Assembly: GCF_004803855.2 (NCBI RefSeq)
Contig: NZ_CP012552.1
Span: 248,001-312,000, forward strand
Length of the DNA stretch: 64,000 nucleotides
Source of the DNA: Campylobacter sp. RM16192
Lineage (GTDB): Bacteria > Campylobacterota > Campylobacteria > Campylobacterales > Campylobacteraceae
Direction of reading: 5' to 3'
A program made the position numbers and the translations under genes. Below are positions 44,885 to 53,985 of the stretch, piece by piece. Each line of letters opens with the position of its first letter. The stretch's first letter is position 1. The notes beneath the pieces are model-generated. The model searched no databases, was not told the origin of the DNA, and saw only the letters and a list, made by a program, of their open reading frames with translations.

Positions 44885-45557
44885 AGATGCCTTGCTGGCT
44901 ATTTATGATCCGGAGAAAGCGTTTGATCAGATAAGGCTTGAAATAGATATGCATATTTGCGAGTTTTTTATTAATAAAAAATTTTTCATAAGCGCCTTTT
45001 ACGCAAACCAAGTAATCAATAATGCTAAAGAAGGCATATTGGATGTATTTAGAAATTTTACAATAATTGATTTTGATAAAGATAAATTTCTTAATATTAT
45101 TGTGCCAACTTTAACTATGGATATGAGTACTGGAATTATCGAAATTATAGAACATGGCAAAGCTGTGAATGCTGAAAAAATAAATAAAATAAAAGGTCTA
45201 TTTGGAGGTGATACTGAAATACTAAAAATAATGTCTGATTCACAAAACAATGATATATTTATTTGTCATTTGGCTTTTCATACTTTTTTGTACATAGTAA
45301 CAAAATTCAATAGTATCATGTACGATACAAATACAGAATTTAAAAAGTTTTTTGATTCGTTGGAAGTGCTTAAAAAACAAGATTTTCCTTTTGGTGACGT
45401 GAATGAAAAATATAAGGATGGCTTTTCTAAAAACTATAATAAATATGTCAAAACTATAAATAAAATACTTTGTGAAATATCAGATTTTAGAAATTTAAAA
45501 ATTTCACAAGATATTAAGAGAAATGCATATATAGTTGCTATTAACATCAAGGCTTAA
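44865..45557 (+). CDS. Hypothetical protein of the mobile island
   Basis: I do not recognise this 230-residue protein. It has no signal peptide or clear membrane span. A histidine-rich segment (NDIFICHLAFHTFLYIVTKF) is in the middle, and the sequence is mostly helical with many lysines. Its start lies within the last codons of the broken integrase, and its stop lies 12 nt inside the open frame of the relaxase remnant. It may have replaced the relaxase N-terminal domain in a rearrangement. Confidence 0.6.
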   Translation: MKTVSIEDALLAIYDPEKAFDQIRLEIDMHICEFFINKKFFISAFYANQVINNAKEGILDVFRNFTIIDFDKDKFLNIIVPTLTMDMSTGIIEIIEHGKAVNAEKINKIKGLFGGDTEILKIMSDSQNNDIFICHLAFHTFLYIVTKFNSIMYDTNTEFKKFFDSLEVLKKQDFPFGDVNEKYKDGFSKNYNKYVKTINKILCEISDFRNLKISQDIKRNAYIVAINIKA

Positions 45558-45764
45558 GAAAAGAGATAAATACAGTAAAAGATTATCTAGAACTCGAAAA
45601 AATGCTAGTAGATAAGTTAATCAATAATGAATTTATTTGCAGAGATGACATCTTACAAGCCCTTAAAAATAGCAATATAGAAGTAACCAGAATAGGAAAA
45701 GACTATATATCAGTCAAGCTACCTAATTCTAAAAAGGCTAAAAGATTTAAAGGAGATATGTTTC

Positions 45765-46241
45765 ATGAAAGCTTTAGCAACACTGCAAGCTTGGAGCAAC
45801 TCAGAGAAAAGACACAAAGAAGAGCAAAAGAGTTTAAAGATACAAGGGATGGAAATAATACTGGCGAACAAGAACCAAGAAGTTTCATCTTTGAAAACGA
45901 AATATGCAAACCTAGAGACATCTTTTCAGGAGTTGCAATTGAGAAATTTAGAATTATCAAATTCAAACAAAGCCTGTCAAAAAGAGATCAAGATCTTAAC
46001 AGACTCAAAACAAAACTTAACAATGAAATACAAAAAAGAAACAACTGGCTTAAAGAACAATCTTCAAGAGAGCCAAGACGTAAATTTTATATTAAAACTA
46101 TCAGTAGTGGCGCTGCTAATACTGTTAATAATGTCAGGAGTTTTAATTTGGAAGATGAAATCGAGCAATTCAATACTAATAGATCAAAACAAACAGATGA
46201 AAGATTACATAGAGCAATATATAAGTGGCAAACAACAATAA
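45765..46241 (+). CDS. MobB-like coiled-coil membrane protein, nested in the relaxase gene
   Basis: This 158-residue protein is read in another frame inside the relaxase remnant. It has an N-terminal MKALATLQAWSNSEKRHKEEQ, a long coiled coil, one membrane span (LKLSVVALLILLIMSGVLIW) and a charged tail. AAAGGAG lies 9 nt before ATG 45765. In ColE1-type mobilization modules mbeB and mbeD are nested in the relaxase gene in just this way, and MobB proteins aid relaxosome function. The family assignment rests on arrangement and general layout; I cannot verify sequence homology. Confidence 0.6.
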   Translation: MKALATLQAWSNSEKRHKEEQKSLKIQGMEIILANKNQEVSSLKTKYANLETSFQELQLRNLELSNSNKACQKEIKILTDSKQNLTMKYKKETTGLKNNLQESQDVNFILKLSVVALLILLIMSGVLIWKMKSSNSILIDQNKQMKDYIEQYISGKQQ

Positions 46242-46277
46242 ATGATAAAACCAAAATCTTTACTACAAGGATGTATT

Positions 46278-46562
46278 ATGACACTGCTAGAGCAGGAATT
46301 ATTAGAGGAATTATATACAAGAGAAAAGCAAGAGAAAGAGAGAACGGAGTTGTTCAATCAAGTATTGCTGGAATTAAGGAGTTTGGACAAGAGATTGACC
46401 GGCTTAGAGGCAGTATTCAAAGAACAAACTCTCATGCAACAAGAATTTCAAAATTCATCGATAGATTTAGAAGAAAGATTGATATCCTTAGAGAACTGTC
46501 ATTCGATATTATCTCAAGAGTTGGTTGGATTAAAAGGGAAGCTAGAAACTTATTCAAGCTAA
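46278..46562 (+). CDS. MobD-like coiled-coil protein, nested in the relaxase gene
   Basis: This 94-residue protein starts MTLLEQELLEELYTREKQE and is almost wholly coiled coil, like the MbeD/MobD family (MTxLExxLLxAL). AAGGA at 46267-46271 is 6 nt before ATG 46278. A second ATG at 46242 directly follows the MobB-like stop and is a coupled alternative. It lies in the same frame as the MobB-like gene and in a different frame from the relaxase remnant. Confidence 0.65.
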   Translation: MTLLEQELLEELYTREKQEKERTELFNQVLLELRSLDKRLTGLEAVFKEQTLMQQEFQNSSIDLEERLISLENCHSILSQELVGLKGKLETYSS

Positions 46563-46670
46563 AGCTAAACAGATCTAAAGACATATCCAAAAGAAGAGAT
46601 ATGAGTGATATTGGGTTTGGGTAGGATTTTAATTTCTATGGCTATTTAATTGTAGTAGGTAAAATTCAAA

Positions 46671-46811
46671 ATGAAAATTAAAAAGTTTGTGCAAATAAAT
46701 GATTGGTATATTGACTTATTTTTTGAGTTTTATAAAACAAAACATTTTCAAAATACTCCATGGGTTGATATTTTGCTAAAATTACCCATATTAATTTATA
46801 AAGATGTGTGA
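46671..46811 (+). CDS. Small ORF, 46 residues, unknown
   Basis: The peptide starts MKIKKFVQINDWYIDLFFEF and ends in LLKLPILIYKDV. It is aromatic-rich and has no recognised family. A weak GTAGGT lies upstream. It precedes the WG-repeat pseudogene by 7 nt. Expression is doubtful and it could be part of a decayed gene. Confidence 0.3.
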   Translation: MKIKKFVQINDWYIDLFFEFYKTKHFQNTPWVDILLKLPILIYKDV

Positions 46812-46818
46812 AGAGTAA

Positions 46819-47609
46819 ATGCATAAAGAACCACTATATAAGTATAAAATAGTAAATAGAAACGGAAAATATGGCGCAACATTGTTTGACATGGTAATCA
46901 TTCCTTTTGAGTACCAGGAATTAAGAGCTTTTAATAAGAATTATATTGCTATTGCAAAAAAAGAATGATAAGTATGGTGCTATAAATTCTCAAAATCAGA
47001 TAGTTATTCCGTTTGAACTAGATGATGTTAGTTTTTTTATGGGGATTTATTGATAGTAGAGAGGGATGGTAAGAATGGTGTGTATAATTCACAAGGGAAG
47101 CTTTTAATTCCTTGTGAATATGATCATATAGATGATTTTATGGACTATTGTGATGACGAGTCTGATAATTTTGCGATTATAGAAAAAGATAAGAAATACG
47201 GTCTTTTAAATTATAAATGCAATATAGTTATACCTATCCAATATGATTATTTAACTTATTTCGGTGGTGACTTGTTTATAGCTCAAAATATTGTAAATTT
47301 GGAATTATCAACTTCTATAATGATCTGATTTTGCCATTTGAATACAATAGTATGGATAGTATCCAAGAAATAATTAATAACAATGAGTTAATGTTTGATA
47401 TTATCAATAATAGTATTTATGATAATAAATTAAAATTGGTTAAACAAGGAAATAAATACGGACTTTTTTGCGAAGACAATGAGCGCAATATATTGCCGTT
47501 TATATACACAGACATACAAGATGTTATATATCATATTTCTTCAAAGAGGCTATTATCAAAAGAAATAAGAAATACAAACTGTATGCTAACTCTAGACAAT
47601 AGTATTTAA
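46819..47609 (+). pseudogene. WG-repeat protein broken by three frameshifts
   Basis: Read across frames, the peptide runs VNRNGKYGATLFDMVIIPFEYQE, then NDKYGAINSQNQIVIPFE, GKNGVYNSQGKLLIPCEYD, DKKYGLLNYKCNIVIPIQYD and FGIINFYNDLILPFEYN, five WG-repeat-like units. Frame breaks are at an A7 tract (46956-46962), a T7 tract (47032-47038) and near 47,290. WG-repeat proteins are common on accessory DNA, and their function is not established. As it stands no long product can be made. Confidence 0.8.
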
Positions 47610-47721
47610 CTTGTTGAAACAATAGTTGATTTTAAGTAGTCTCTAAATTTTAAATTAATATATTTTTAATCCGTTTTGTTTTTAGATATAATTGACCTAT
47701 TTTAAATAAGAAGTTGTTAAT

Positions 47722-49824
47722 ATGAATCCTGAAGAAATTGCTAGAGTAGATATTGACGAGTTGCTTAAAAGTGCTGGTTTTATCATTCAAGATATGAGCA
47801 AATTTGATAGAACTGCATCTCTTGGAGTAGCTGTTCGTGAATTTGTTATGCAAGATGGCAGTAAAGCGGACTATTTGATCTTTATAGATGGAAAAGCTTG
47901 CGGTGTTATAGAGGCCAAAAAGGCTGGACTATCACTAAGTGGAGTAGAAAATCAGTCAAGCCAGTACGCAAATAATTTGCCAAGTAATGTAAGGTATCAT
48001 AGGCTTCCTTTGCCATTTATTTATGAGAGTAACTCAAAAGAGATATATTTTTCGTATTTAAGAGATGATAATCCTCGTTCAAGAAAGGTCTTTTCATTTC
48101 ACAAGCCTGAGTTTTTATTAAAGCTTTTAAATGAAACAAGTACCTTAAGAAATAATTTTAAAAATTTACCTAAACTTTTAAAAACTAATTTGAGGGATTG
48201 TCAATTTAACGCTATTGAATCTCTTGAAAAATCGCTTCAGAATTTAAAGCCAAGATCACTTATTCAAATGGCTACCGGTGCGGGCAAAACATACACCGCG
48301 TGCAATTTTATATATAGATTGATTAAATTTGCAAATGCAAAAAGAGTTTTATTCTTAGTGGATAGAAATAACCTTGGCAGACAGACTAAAAAAGAATTTG
48401 AAAATTTCCACCTAATCGACGAAAACCGCAAATTTAGCGAAGTGTATATAGTTCAGCATTTAAGCTCAAATAATATAGACAAAGATGCAAAAGTTGTTAT
48501 AACTACTATTCAAAGACTTTACTCTATGCTGCAAGGAGAGGAGAATTATAATGACCTTGATGAGGAGATTTCAGCCTTTGAGACTAAACCTGTAAAATCA
48601 AAAGAAGTAGCATATAACCCTAAACTTCCTATCGAAACATTTGATTTTATAGTAGTTGATGAGTGCCATAGGAGTATTTATGGAGAATGGCGACAGGTTT
48701 TGGAGTATTTTGATGCATTTTTGATAGGCTTAACCGCAACTCCATCAAAGCAAACTCTCGGCTATTTTAATAAGAATTTGGTTTCATCTTATCCGCTTGA
48801 AAGGTCGATCGCCGATGGGATAAATGTTGATTGCGATATTTTTAGAATAAGGACAAAAATAGGCGAAAGTGGAAGTGTTATAGAGGCGGGAGAAACTCCA
48901 ATAATGGACAAAAGGACAAGAGAGGAAAAATATGAAAGCCTAGATGAGGATATGGAATACTCATCAAAAGAGCTTGACTACTCAGTACTAGCTCCAAATC
49001 AAATCATAACTGTTTTAAAGTGTTATAAAAACGCTATATTTACTCAACTATTTCCTGAACGTGAACCAAATTTTGTGCCAAAAACTCTAATCTTTGCAAA
49101 AGATGACAATCATGCAGAAAATATCACAAGATATGCAAGAGAAGTTTTTAACGAAGGAAATGAGTTTTGTAAAAAGATAACTTACAATATCGGAAATCAA
49201 GATCCCGAAAGTCTAATAAAAGCCTTTAAAGTAGATCCAAAATTGCGTATAGCAGTAACTGTTGATATGATAGCTACAGGAACCGACATCAAAGCTCTTG
49301 AAGTAATAATTTTTATGCGTGATGTAAAATCATCTATTTATTATGAGCAGATGAAAGGAAGAGGTGTTAGGACAATAAACGCAAATGACTTACAAACTAT
49401 TACTCCAAACGCAATTTCAAAAGACAAATTTTACATAATAGACGCAGTTGGAGTTACTGAAAGCAAAAAGAGCTTATCGGCTCCTCTGGAAAGAAAGAAA
49501 AGTTTAAGTCTTAAAAAGCTTTTAGAAAATGTCGCAAAAGGTGATATAAGCGATGATACTCTTTCAACTTTAGCGGGTAGAATTGTGCGAATAGAAGCAA
49601 ATACAGACGAAAAAGATATAAATCAGATTAAGACCCTAACAGGCGACAAAACTCTATCAGATATAGCCAATGAAATTTTAGACACTCTTGATCCTGATAA
49701 CACAAAAGACAAAAGCGAAGATGAGATAAACGATCTAAAAGATACCGCCCTAAGACCTTTTAATTCGCCTGCTTTAAGAGCATTATTAATAGAACTTAGC
49801 TCTAAATCCAAGATATATATATAG
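47722..49824 (+). CDS. hsdR: Type I restriction enzyme R subunit, N-terminal 700 residues (frameshifted)
   Basis: The subunit supplies the nuclease and DNA translocase of a type I system. The N-terminal nuclease domain has SKADYLIFIDGKACGVIEAKK, with D and ExK catalytic residues. The SF2 helicase motifs follow: Walker A MATGAGKTYTA, DECHR box FIVVDECHRSIYG, GLTATPSK, and motif VI EQMKGRGVRT. The frame stops at TAG 49822-49824 in an alternating TA run. The missing C-terminal EcoEI_R-like part is read in the next frame. Removing one TA unit joins both parts into about 898 residues, the normal EcoEI-type length. As sequenced it is off or truncated. Confidence 0.9.
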   Translation: MNPEEIARVDIDELLKSAGFIIQDMSKFDRTASLGVAVREFVMQDGSKADYLIFIDGKACGVIEAKKAGLSLSGVENQSSQYANNLPSNVRYHRLPLPFIYESNSKEIYFSYLRDDNPRSRKVFSFHKPEFLLKLLNETSTLRNNFKNLPKLLKTNLRDCQFNAIESLEKSLQNLKPRSLIQMATGAGKTYTACNFIYRLIKFANAKRVLFLVDRNNLGRQTKKEFENFHLIDENRKFSEVYIVQHLSSNNIDKDAKVVITTIQRLYSMLQGEENYNDLDEEISAFETKPVKSKEVAYNPKLPIETFDFIVVDECHRSIYGEWRQVLEYFDAFLIGLTATPSKQTLGYFNKNLVSSYPLERSIADGINVDCDIFRIRTKIGESGSVIEAGETPIMDKRTREEKYESLDEDMEYSSKELDYSVLAPNQIITVLKCYKNAIFTQLFPEREPNFVPKTLIFAKDDNHAENITRYAREVFNEGNEFCKKITYNIGNQDPESLIKAFKVDPKLRIAVTVDMIATGTDIKALEVIIFMRDVKSSIYYEQMKGRGVRTINANDLQTITPNAISKDKFYIIDAVGVTESKKSLSAPLERKKSLSLKKLLENVAKGDISDDTLSTLAGRIVRIEANTDEKDINQIKTLTGDKTLSDIANEILDTLDPDNTKDKSEDEINDLKDTALRPFNSPALRALLIELSSKSKIYI
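49813..49823 (+). repeat. (TA)n tract at the hsdR frameshift
   Basis: ATATATATATA follows AAG, and the hsdR frame ends inside it. With one TA fewer the reading is SKSKIYIDLVSTDEVLSADF without interruption. Slippage could switch the gene on and off, although five units is short for a phase-variable tract. Confidence 0.8.
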
Positions 49825-50420
49825 ATTTAGTTTCTACTGATGAAGTTTTGAGTGCTGATTTTAGCCTTGAAAAAGCGAATGCTTTGACACACAATTTTAA
49901 GGAATTTATTGAAAATAATAAAGATGAATTAGACGCCCTTAGTATAATTTACAACACAAGCTATAAAAGCAAACCGCTTACTTACAAGATCATAAAAGAG
50001 CTTGATACTAGGCTAAAAAGTTCGCTTTTAGACCCTGAAAGAGTTTGGGAAGCCTTTTATATACTACAAGCTACAAAAGTAAAAGAAAAAAGAGTAAAAA
50101 TCACCGAATGTCTTACAAATTTAGTCCAGCTTGTTAAATTTGCCATCGGCATTGATGATGAACTTGTACAGTTTAGTTCTGTTGCAAATTCACGCTTTGA
50201 GCTTTGGCTTGGCAGGCAGAAAAAGCATGGCATGGAATTTAACCAAGAGCAGCTTGAGTTTTTAAGACTTATCAAGGACTACATCATCACAAATTCCCAC
50301 CTTAACGCAAACGACATACAAGAATTTTTAGGCGATAAAGGCGGAATATTTAAAGCCAAGAAGCTATTTAGCAATTTTGATAAGTTGCTTAATGAGTTAA
50401 ATTTGGCGATAGTGGCGTAA
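49824..50420 (+). CDS. hsdR: Type I restriction R subunit, C-terminal part
   Basis: About 198 residues in the frame following the (TA)n tract. They carry the helical C-terminal domain that docks HsdR to the methylase core (DLVSTDEVLSADFSLEKAN, FELWLGRQKKHGMEFNQEQLEFLRLIKDYI, FLGDKGGIFKAKKLF). This region is standard in EcoEI-type HsdR. A TTG at 49848 could be a start, but no ribosome-binding site is present, so separate expression is unlikely. The next gene follows 18 nt after its stop. Confidence 0.85.
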   Translation, partial: DLVSTDEVLSADFSLEKANALTHNFKEFIENNKDELDALSIIYNTSYKSKPLTYKIIKELDTRLKSSLLDPERVWEAFYILQATKVKEKRVKITECLTNLVQLVKFAIGIDDELVQFSSVANSRFELWLGRQKKHGMEFNQEQLEFLRLIKDYIITNSHLNANDIQEFLGDKGGIFKAKKLFSNFDKLLNELNLAIVA

Positions 50421-50438
50421 AAATAAAAAAGGATAAAA

Positions 50439-51869
50439 ATGAATAGTCTTAAGCAACTGAAAAATAATTTTAAAACACTGAAGGAGCAAGTCAATAATAT
50501 TGATGAAAAAAATATTAATCAAAATGAGTTAGAGCAGTTTGCTAGAAATAAAGAGGCTATGTCTTATATAGAAAGTTATATAAATTTATTAAATGAAAAA
50601 TTATTGCCAAATGCTTTTTTCTATGACACTCAAAATTGCTTTATGGATTGGGATAATACGACAAGCCGTTTAACAGAACTTATTGATTTTGCTTTAATAA
50701 AATTAGCACAATATTCAAATGTATATATTCCAAAAAATTTAGCACAATTAACCATATCTGAAATGATAAATAGTTACAACTCGTCTATAAAAAACGCACT
50801 TGATGACATAAATTTACAACAAGTCAAAGATGATGAAAAGTATATAGCCAAATATAAAAAAGAAATAGAAAATATAAAAAATGAAAGTTCTAGTCAAAAA
50901 GAGAAATTAAACGAGTACTATAATGAGATAGAAAATTTTAGAAATATCTTGTTTGAAGAGAGAGAAGATAGCAATATTTCAACCGAACAAGAAATAGAAA
51001 ATTTTAGAAACAAAATTTCACAAGATGTAGAAAATACTACAAAACTAATAACGGAAAATTCTAATAAAATAGAAAAAATAAACAAATTTTACATTAAAAT
51101 TTTTGGCGAATTAAAAGACGATAATACGCGTGGTGGAGGGCTAGAGCAAAAGCTTGATAACTTGTTTGCAGAACTTGCTAAGTATGAAGAAAATATGAAA
51201 ACAAGATTTGACCAATATAACAAAGAGATAAAAGGTTTATATGAAAAAGCCACAAACGGAAGTCTTGCAGCTTCTTATGAAGAGCAAAGAAAATCTATAG
51301 ATAAGCAAATTTGGAAGTGGAATACGGGTTTTGTTTTAAGTATTTTTATGGTTGTTATTGTGGCAGTTTGGGCTTTTTATGGCGTAAATGAAATTTTAAG
51401 TCAAGATATTAGTGCAACAATTACCCAGTTAGCTGAAATGAAAGGACAAATAAACCAAACATATCATGTATCTATTTTGCCAAGAGATAAAATATATATT
51501 ATACTTTTTGGTTTTTTATCTAAAATCACAATCTCATTGCCATTTATTTGGCTTGCTATTTTTTGTACTAATAGGCGAAAAGAGGCGATGAGATTAACTC
51601 AAGAGTATGCCCATAAGGTTGCGGTTACGAGTTCTTATGCAAGCTACAAAGAACAGATAGAAAATTTAAAAGAAGAAAATCCTGAATTGATGCCAAAATT
51701 AATGTCATCAACAATAGATATAATCTCTAAAAATCCTGTTGATTTTATGGATAAAATGCCAAAAGATAATAAAGATATAAGTTTAGAAGATATGATGAAA
51801 AAAATTAAAGATTTGCCAAACGAGTTTAAAGATATGCTTTCTAATCTTGCAAAAGGTGCAGATAAATGA
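50439..51869 (+). CDS. Coiled-coil protein with two membrane spans inside the hsd operon
   Basis: The 476-residue product has no family I recognise. Residues about 1-130 are helical, and about 130-285 are strong coiled coil rich in Glu, Lys and Asn. Two membrane spans follow (about 290-315, TGFVLSIFMVVIVAVWAFYGV; about 355-385, IYIILFGFLSKITISLPFIW) with a periplasmic loop of some 40 residues, then an acidic helical tail. AAAGGAT precedes the ATG 18 nt after hsdR. Its TGA overlaps hsdS by 4 nt (ATGA), so it is an integral member of the restriction operon. An accessory defence role is inference. Confidence 0.85.
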   Translation: MNSLKQLKNNFKTLKEQVNNIDEKNINQNELEQFARNKEAMSYIESYINLLNEKLLPNAFFYDTQNCFMDWDNTTSRLTELIDFALIKLAQYSNVYIPKNLAQLTISEMINSYNSSIKNALDDINLQQVKDDEKYIAKYKKEIENIKNESSSQKEKLNEYYNEIENFRNILFEEREDSNISTEQEIENFRNKISQDVENTTKLITENSNKIEKINKFYIKIFGELKDDNTRGGGLEQKLDNLFAELAKYEENMKTRFDQYNKEIKGLYEKATNGSLAASYEEQRKSIDKQIWKWNTGFVLSIFMVVIVAVWAFYGVNEILSQDISATITQLAEMKGQINQTYHVSILPRDKIYIILFGFLSKITISLPFIWLAIFCTNRRKEAMRLTQEYAHKVAVTSSYASYKEQIENLKEENPELMPKLMSSTIDIISKNPVDFMDKMPKDNKDISLEDMMKKIKDLPNEFKDMLSNLAKGADK

Positions 51870-52429
51870 ATAATTTTCCAAAACATTGGAAAAAATTTAA
51901 ATTTGAAGATGTTTTACAGTATGAGCAGCCAGCAAAATATATAGTTAAAAGCACGGAATATAGTGATGAATATGAGATACCGGTTTTAACAGCTGGTAAA
52001 AGTTTTATTTTGGGCTACACTGATGAAAAAGATGGAATCTTTACCGATATTCCTGTAATCATATTTGATGATTTTACTACAGCTACAAAATTTGTAGATT
52101 TTAAATTTAAAGTCAAATCATCGGCTATGAAAATTTTAAAGCCTTCAGATAATGCAAATATAAAATTTCTTTTTTATTTAATGCAAACTATATACCATAA
52201 AAGCGATACACACAAGAGATATTGGATCTCAGAGTATGCAAAAAGGGAAATTTTGCTTCCGCTACTATCCGAACAAAATTTAATCGTCTCCGAAATAGAA
52301 AAACGCTTTGAAGTGGCTGATAAGAGTTTAAATTTGATAGAGCAAAGCCTACAAAAAGCCGAAAATTTAAAGCAAAGCATATTACAAAAGGCATTTAACG
52401 GCGAGCTAATAAAGGACAAAAATGAGTGA
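51866..52429 (+). CDS. hsdS: Half-size type I specificity subunit HsdS
   Basis: The 187-residue protein has one target-recognition domain (about 1-125; PVLTAGKSFILGYTDEKDGIF, IIFDDFTTATKFVDF). One conserved helical region follows with LPLLSEQNLIVSEIEKRFEVADKSL and the closing LKQSILQKAFNGEL. Full HsdS proteins have two such halves (about 400 residues). Half subunits can dimerise to recognise a palindromic bipartite site. The start overlaps the coiled-coil gene, and the end overlaps hsdM by 8 nt. Confidence 0.88.
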   Translation: MNNFPKHWKKFKFEDVLQYEQPAKYIVKSTEYSDEYEIPVLTAGKSFILGYTDEKDGIFTDIPVIIFDDFTTATKFVDFKFKVKSSAMKILKPSDNANIKFLFYLMQTIYHKSDTHKRYWISEYAKREILLPLLSEQNLIVSEIEKRFEVADKSLNLIEQSLQKAENLKQSILQKAFNGELIKDKNE

Positions 52430-53855
52430 AAATAACCTAATAAATAAAGTTTGGAATTACGCAAGCGTGCTAAGAGATAGCGGAGTTACTTATACTGACT
52501 ATGTTTCGCAGCTTACTTATCTGATATTTTTAAAAATGGACGATGAAAAGGTCAAAAATTTGGGTGCAAATTCAAAAATCCCACATAACTGCTCATGGGA
52601 GTATCTAAGCTCGCTTGATGGCGAAAGCTTGGAAAAAGCATACACGAACGCCCTTGCTGCGCTATCTAAAATGGACGGCATTATCGGCACGATATATCAA
52701 AAAGCACAAAACAAAATCAACGAACCGGCAAAGCTAAAAAGAATCGTAAGTATGATAAACGACGAAACTTGGATGGGGCTTGATGTAGATGTGAAAGGCG
52801 CTATATACGAAGGCTTACTCCAAAAAAATGCAACCGAAAGCAAGAGCGGTGCTGGGCAGTATTTCACTCCGAGAGCTTTGATAAACGCGATCGTAGCCGT
52901 GATGAGACCAAGTATCGATGATAGTATTTGCGACCCTGCGTGCGGTACGGGCGGGTTTTTGCTCTCGGCTTTTGAATACATGAAAAAACAGAGTAAAGAC
53001 AAAGAAAAACTAGCAAATTTAAAGCAAAATTTGTTAAATGGGACTGACATAACACCACTTGTTGTAAGCCTTTGTGCTATGAATTTATACTTGCACGATA
53101 TAGGTGGTGAGCAAAGTCCTGTGAAAGTGGGAGATTCACTACTTAACCTTGGTGAAAAAAGATACGATATAGTGCTTACAAATCCGCCATTTGGCAAAAA
53201 GTCTTCAACTAAAATCATGGACGCAGAAGGTGGGGTAAGCACTGGGCGAGATAGCTATGAAAGAGATGATTTTATAGTTAGTTCATCAAATAAACAGATA
53301 AATTTTTTACAACACATAATGAGTGTGCTAAAAATCAGCGGAAGAGCTGCCGTGGTGCTTCCTGATAATGTGCTTTTTGAGGGTGGAGCGGGTGAAAAAG
53401 TAAGGCAAAGACTGCTTGGTGGCTTTAGGCTACATACTATTCTTAGGCTTCCGACGGGGATATTTTACGCACAAGGCGTTAAGGCAAATGTGCTGTTTTT
53501 TGATAAAGTGCATGTTAGCAACGATGAGTATGCAACTAAAGAAATTTGGATTTATGATTTTCGCACGAATCAGAATTTCACACTTGTAGCAAATCCTTTA
53601 AAAGAGAGTGATTTAGAGGATTTTATGAATTGCTATAATGCAGAAGATATAACCAGACGAAAAGAAAGCGAGAGATTTAAGAAATTTGGTATCGATGAAA
53701 TTTTATCAAGAGATAAGACGAACCTTGACATTACTTGGCTTAAGGATGAGTCTTTGCAAGACTTAGAAAATTTGCCTGATCCAAAAGTCATTTTAGATGA
53801 AATAATGGAGAATTTGCAAAATGCCATAAGTGAACTTGGTAAAGTGGATCTATAA
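52422..53855 (+). CDS. hsdM: Type I DNA methyltransferase subunit HsdM
   Basis: This 477-residue protein has the N-terminal helical HsdM domain (LINKVWNYASVLRDSGVTYTDYVSQL) and the N6-adenine methylase domain. The latter contains QYFTPRALINAIV, the SAM motif DPACGTGGFLLSAFEYM and catalytic NPPF (IVLTNPPFGKK). With HsdS it forms the modification enzyme, and with HsdR the restriction complex. It is the last gene of the operon R-x-S-M. All core motifs are intact, so methylation may continue even if HsdR is off. Confidence 0.95.
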   Translation: MSENNLINKVWNYASVLRDSGVTYTDYVSQLTYLIFLKMDDEKVKNLGANSKIPHNCSWEYLSSLDGESLEKAYTNALAALSKMDGIIGTIYQKAQNKINEPAKLKRIVSMINDETWMGLDVDVKGAIYEGLLQKNATESKSGAGQYFTPRALINAIVAVMRPSIDDSICDPACGTGGFLLSAFEYMKKQSKDKEKLANLKQNLLNGTDITPLVVSLCAMNLYLHDIGGEQSPVKVGDSLLNLGEKRYDIVLTNPPFGKKSSTKIMDAEGGVSTGRDSYERDDFIVSSSNKQINFLQHIMSVLKISGRAAVVLPDNVLFEGGAGEKVRQRLLGGFRLHTILRLPTGIFYAQGVKANVLFFDKVHVSNDEYATKEIWIYDFRTNQNFTLVANPLKESDLEDFMNCYNAEDITRRKESERFKKFGIDEILSRDKTNLDITWLKDESLQDLENLPDPKVILDEIMENLQNAISELGKVDL

Positions 53856-53985
53856 ATAAAGCTTTATATTTAGCAGGTAAATAAATGCCATTTTATGATG
53901 GGCATATTTTATGAAATAATTACAATAAATTTAACTTGTATAACTAAATCAAGTATAGCTTTGCTGATTTTAGATCTAAAAGTAT

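Larger units (their letters stand above)
45545..46624 (+). pseudogene. MobA-like relaxase, C-terminal remnant
   Basis: The frame is open from 45545 with no proper start. The peptide LRKEINTVKDYLELEKMLVDKLINN, then FICRDDILQALKNSN and IEVTRIGKDYISVKLPNSKKAKRFKG, matches the conserved region behind the catalytic domain of MobA/MobL relaxases of ColE1-like plasmids. The N-terminal tyrosine/histidine nicking domain is missing. The rest is a basic tail. ATG 45602 could serve as a start for a truncated product of 340 residues. Two other genes are nested in another frame of this segment. Confidence 0.72.

Noticed and set aside
52697..53242. 181-codon minus-strand ORF inside hsdM
   Set aside because: The sense strand encodes a complete HsdM with all motifs, so the antisense frame is chance.
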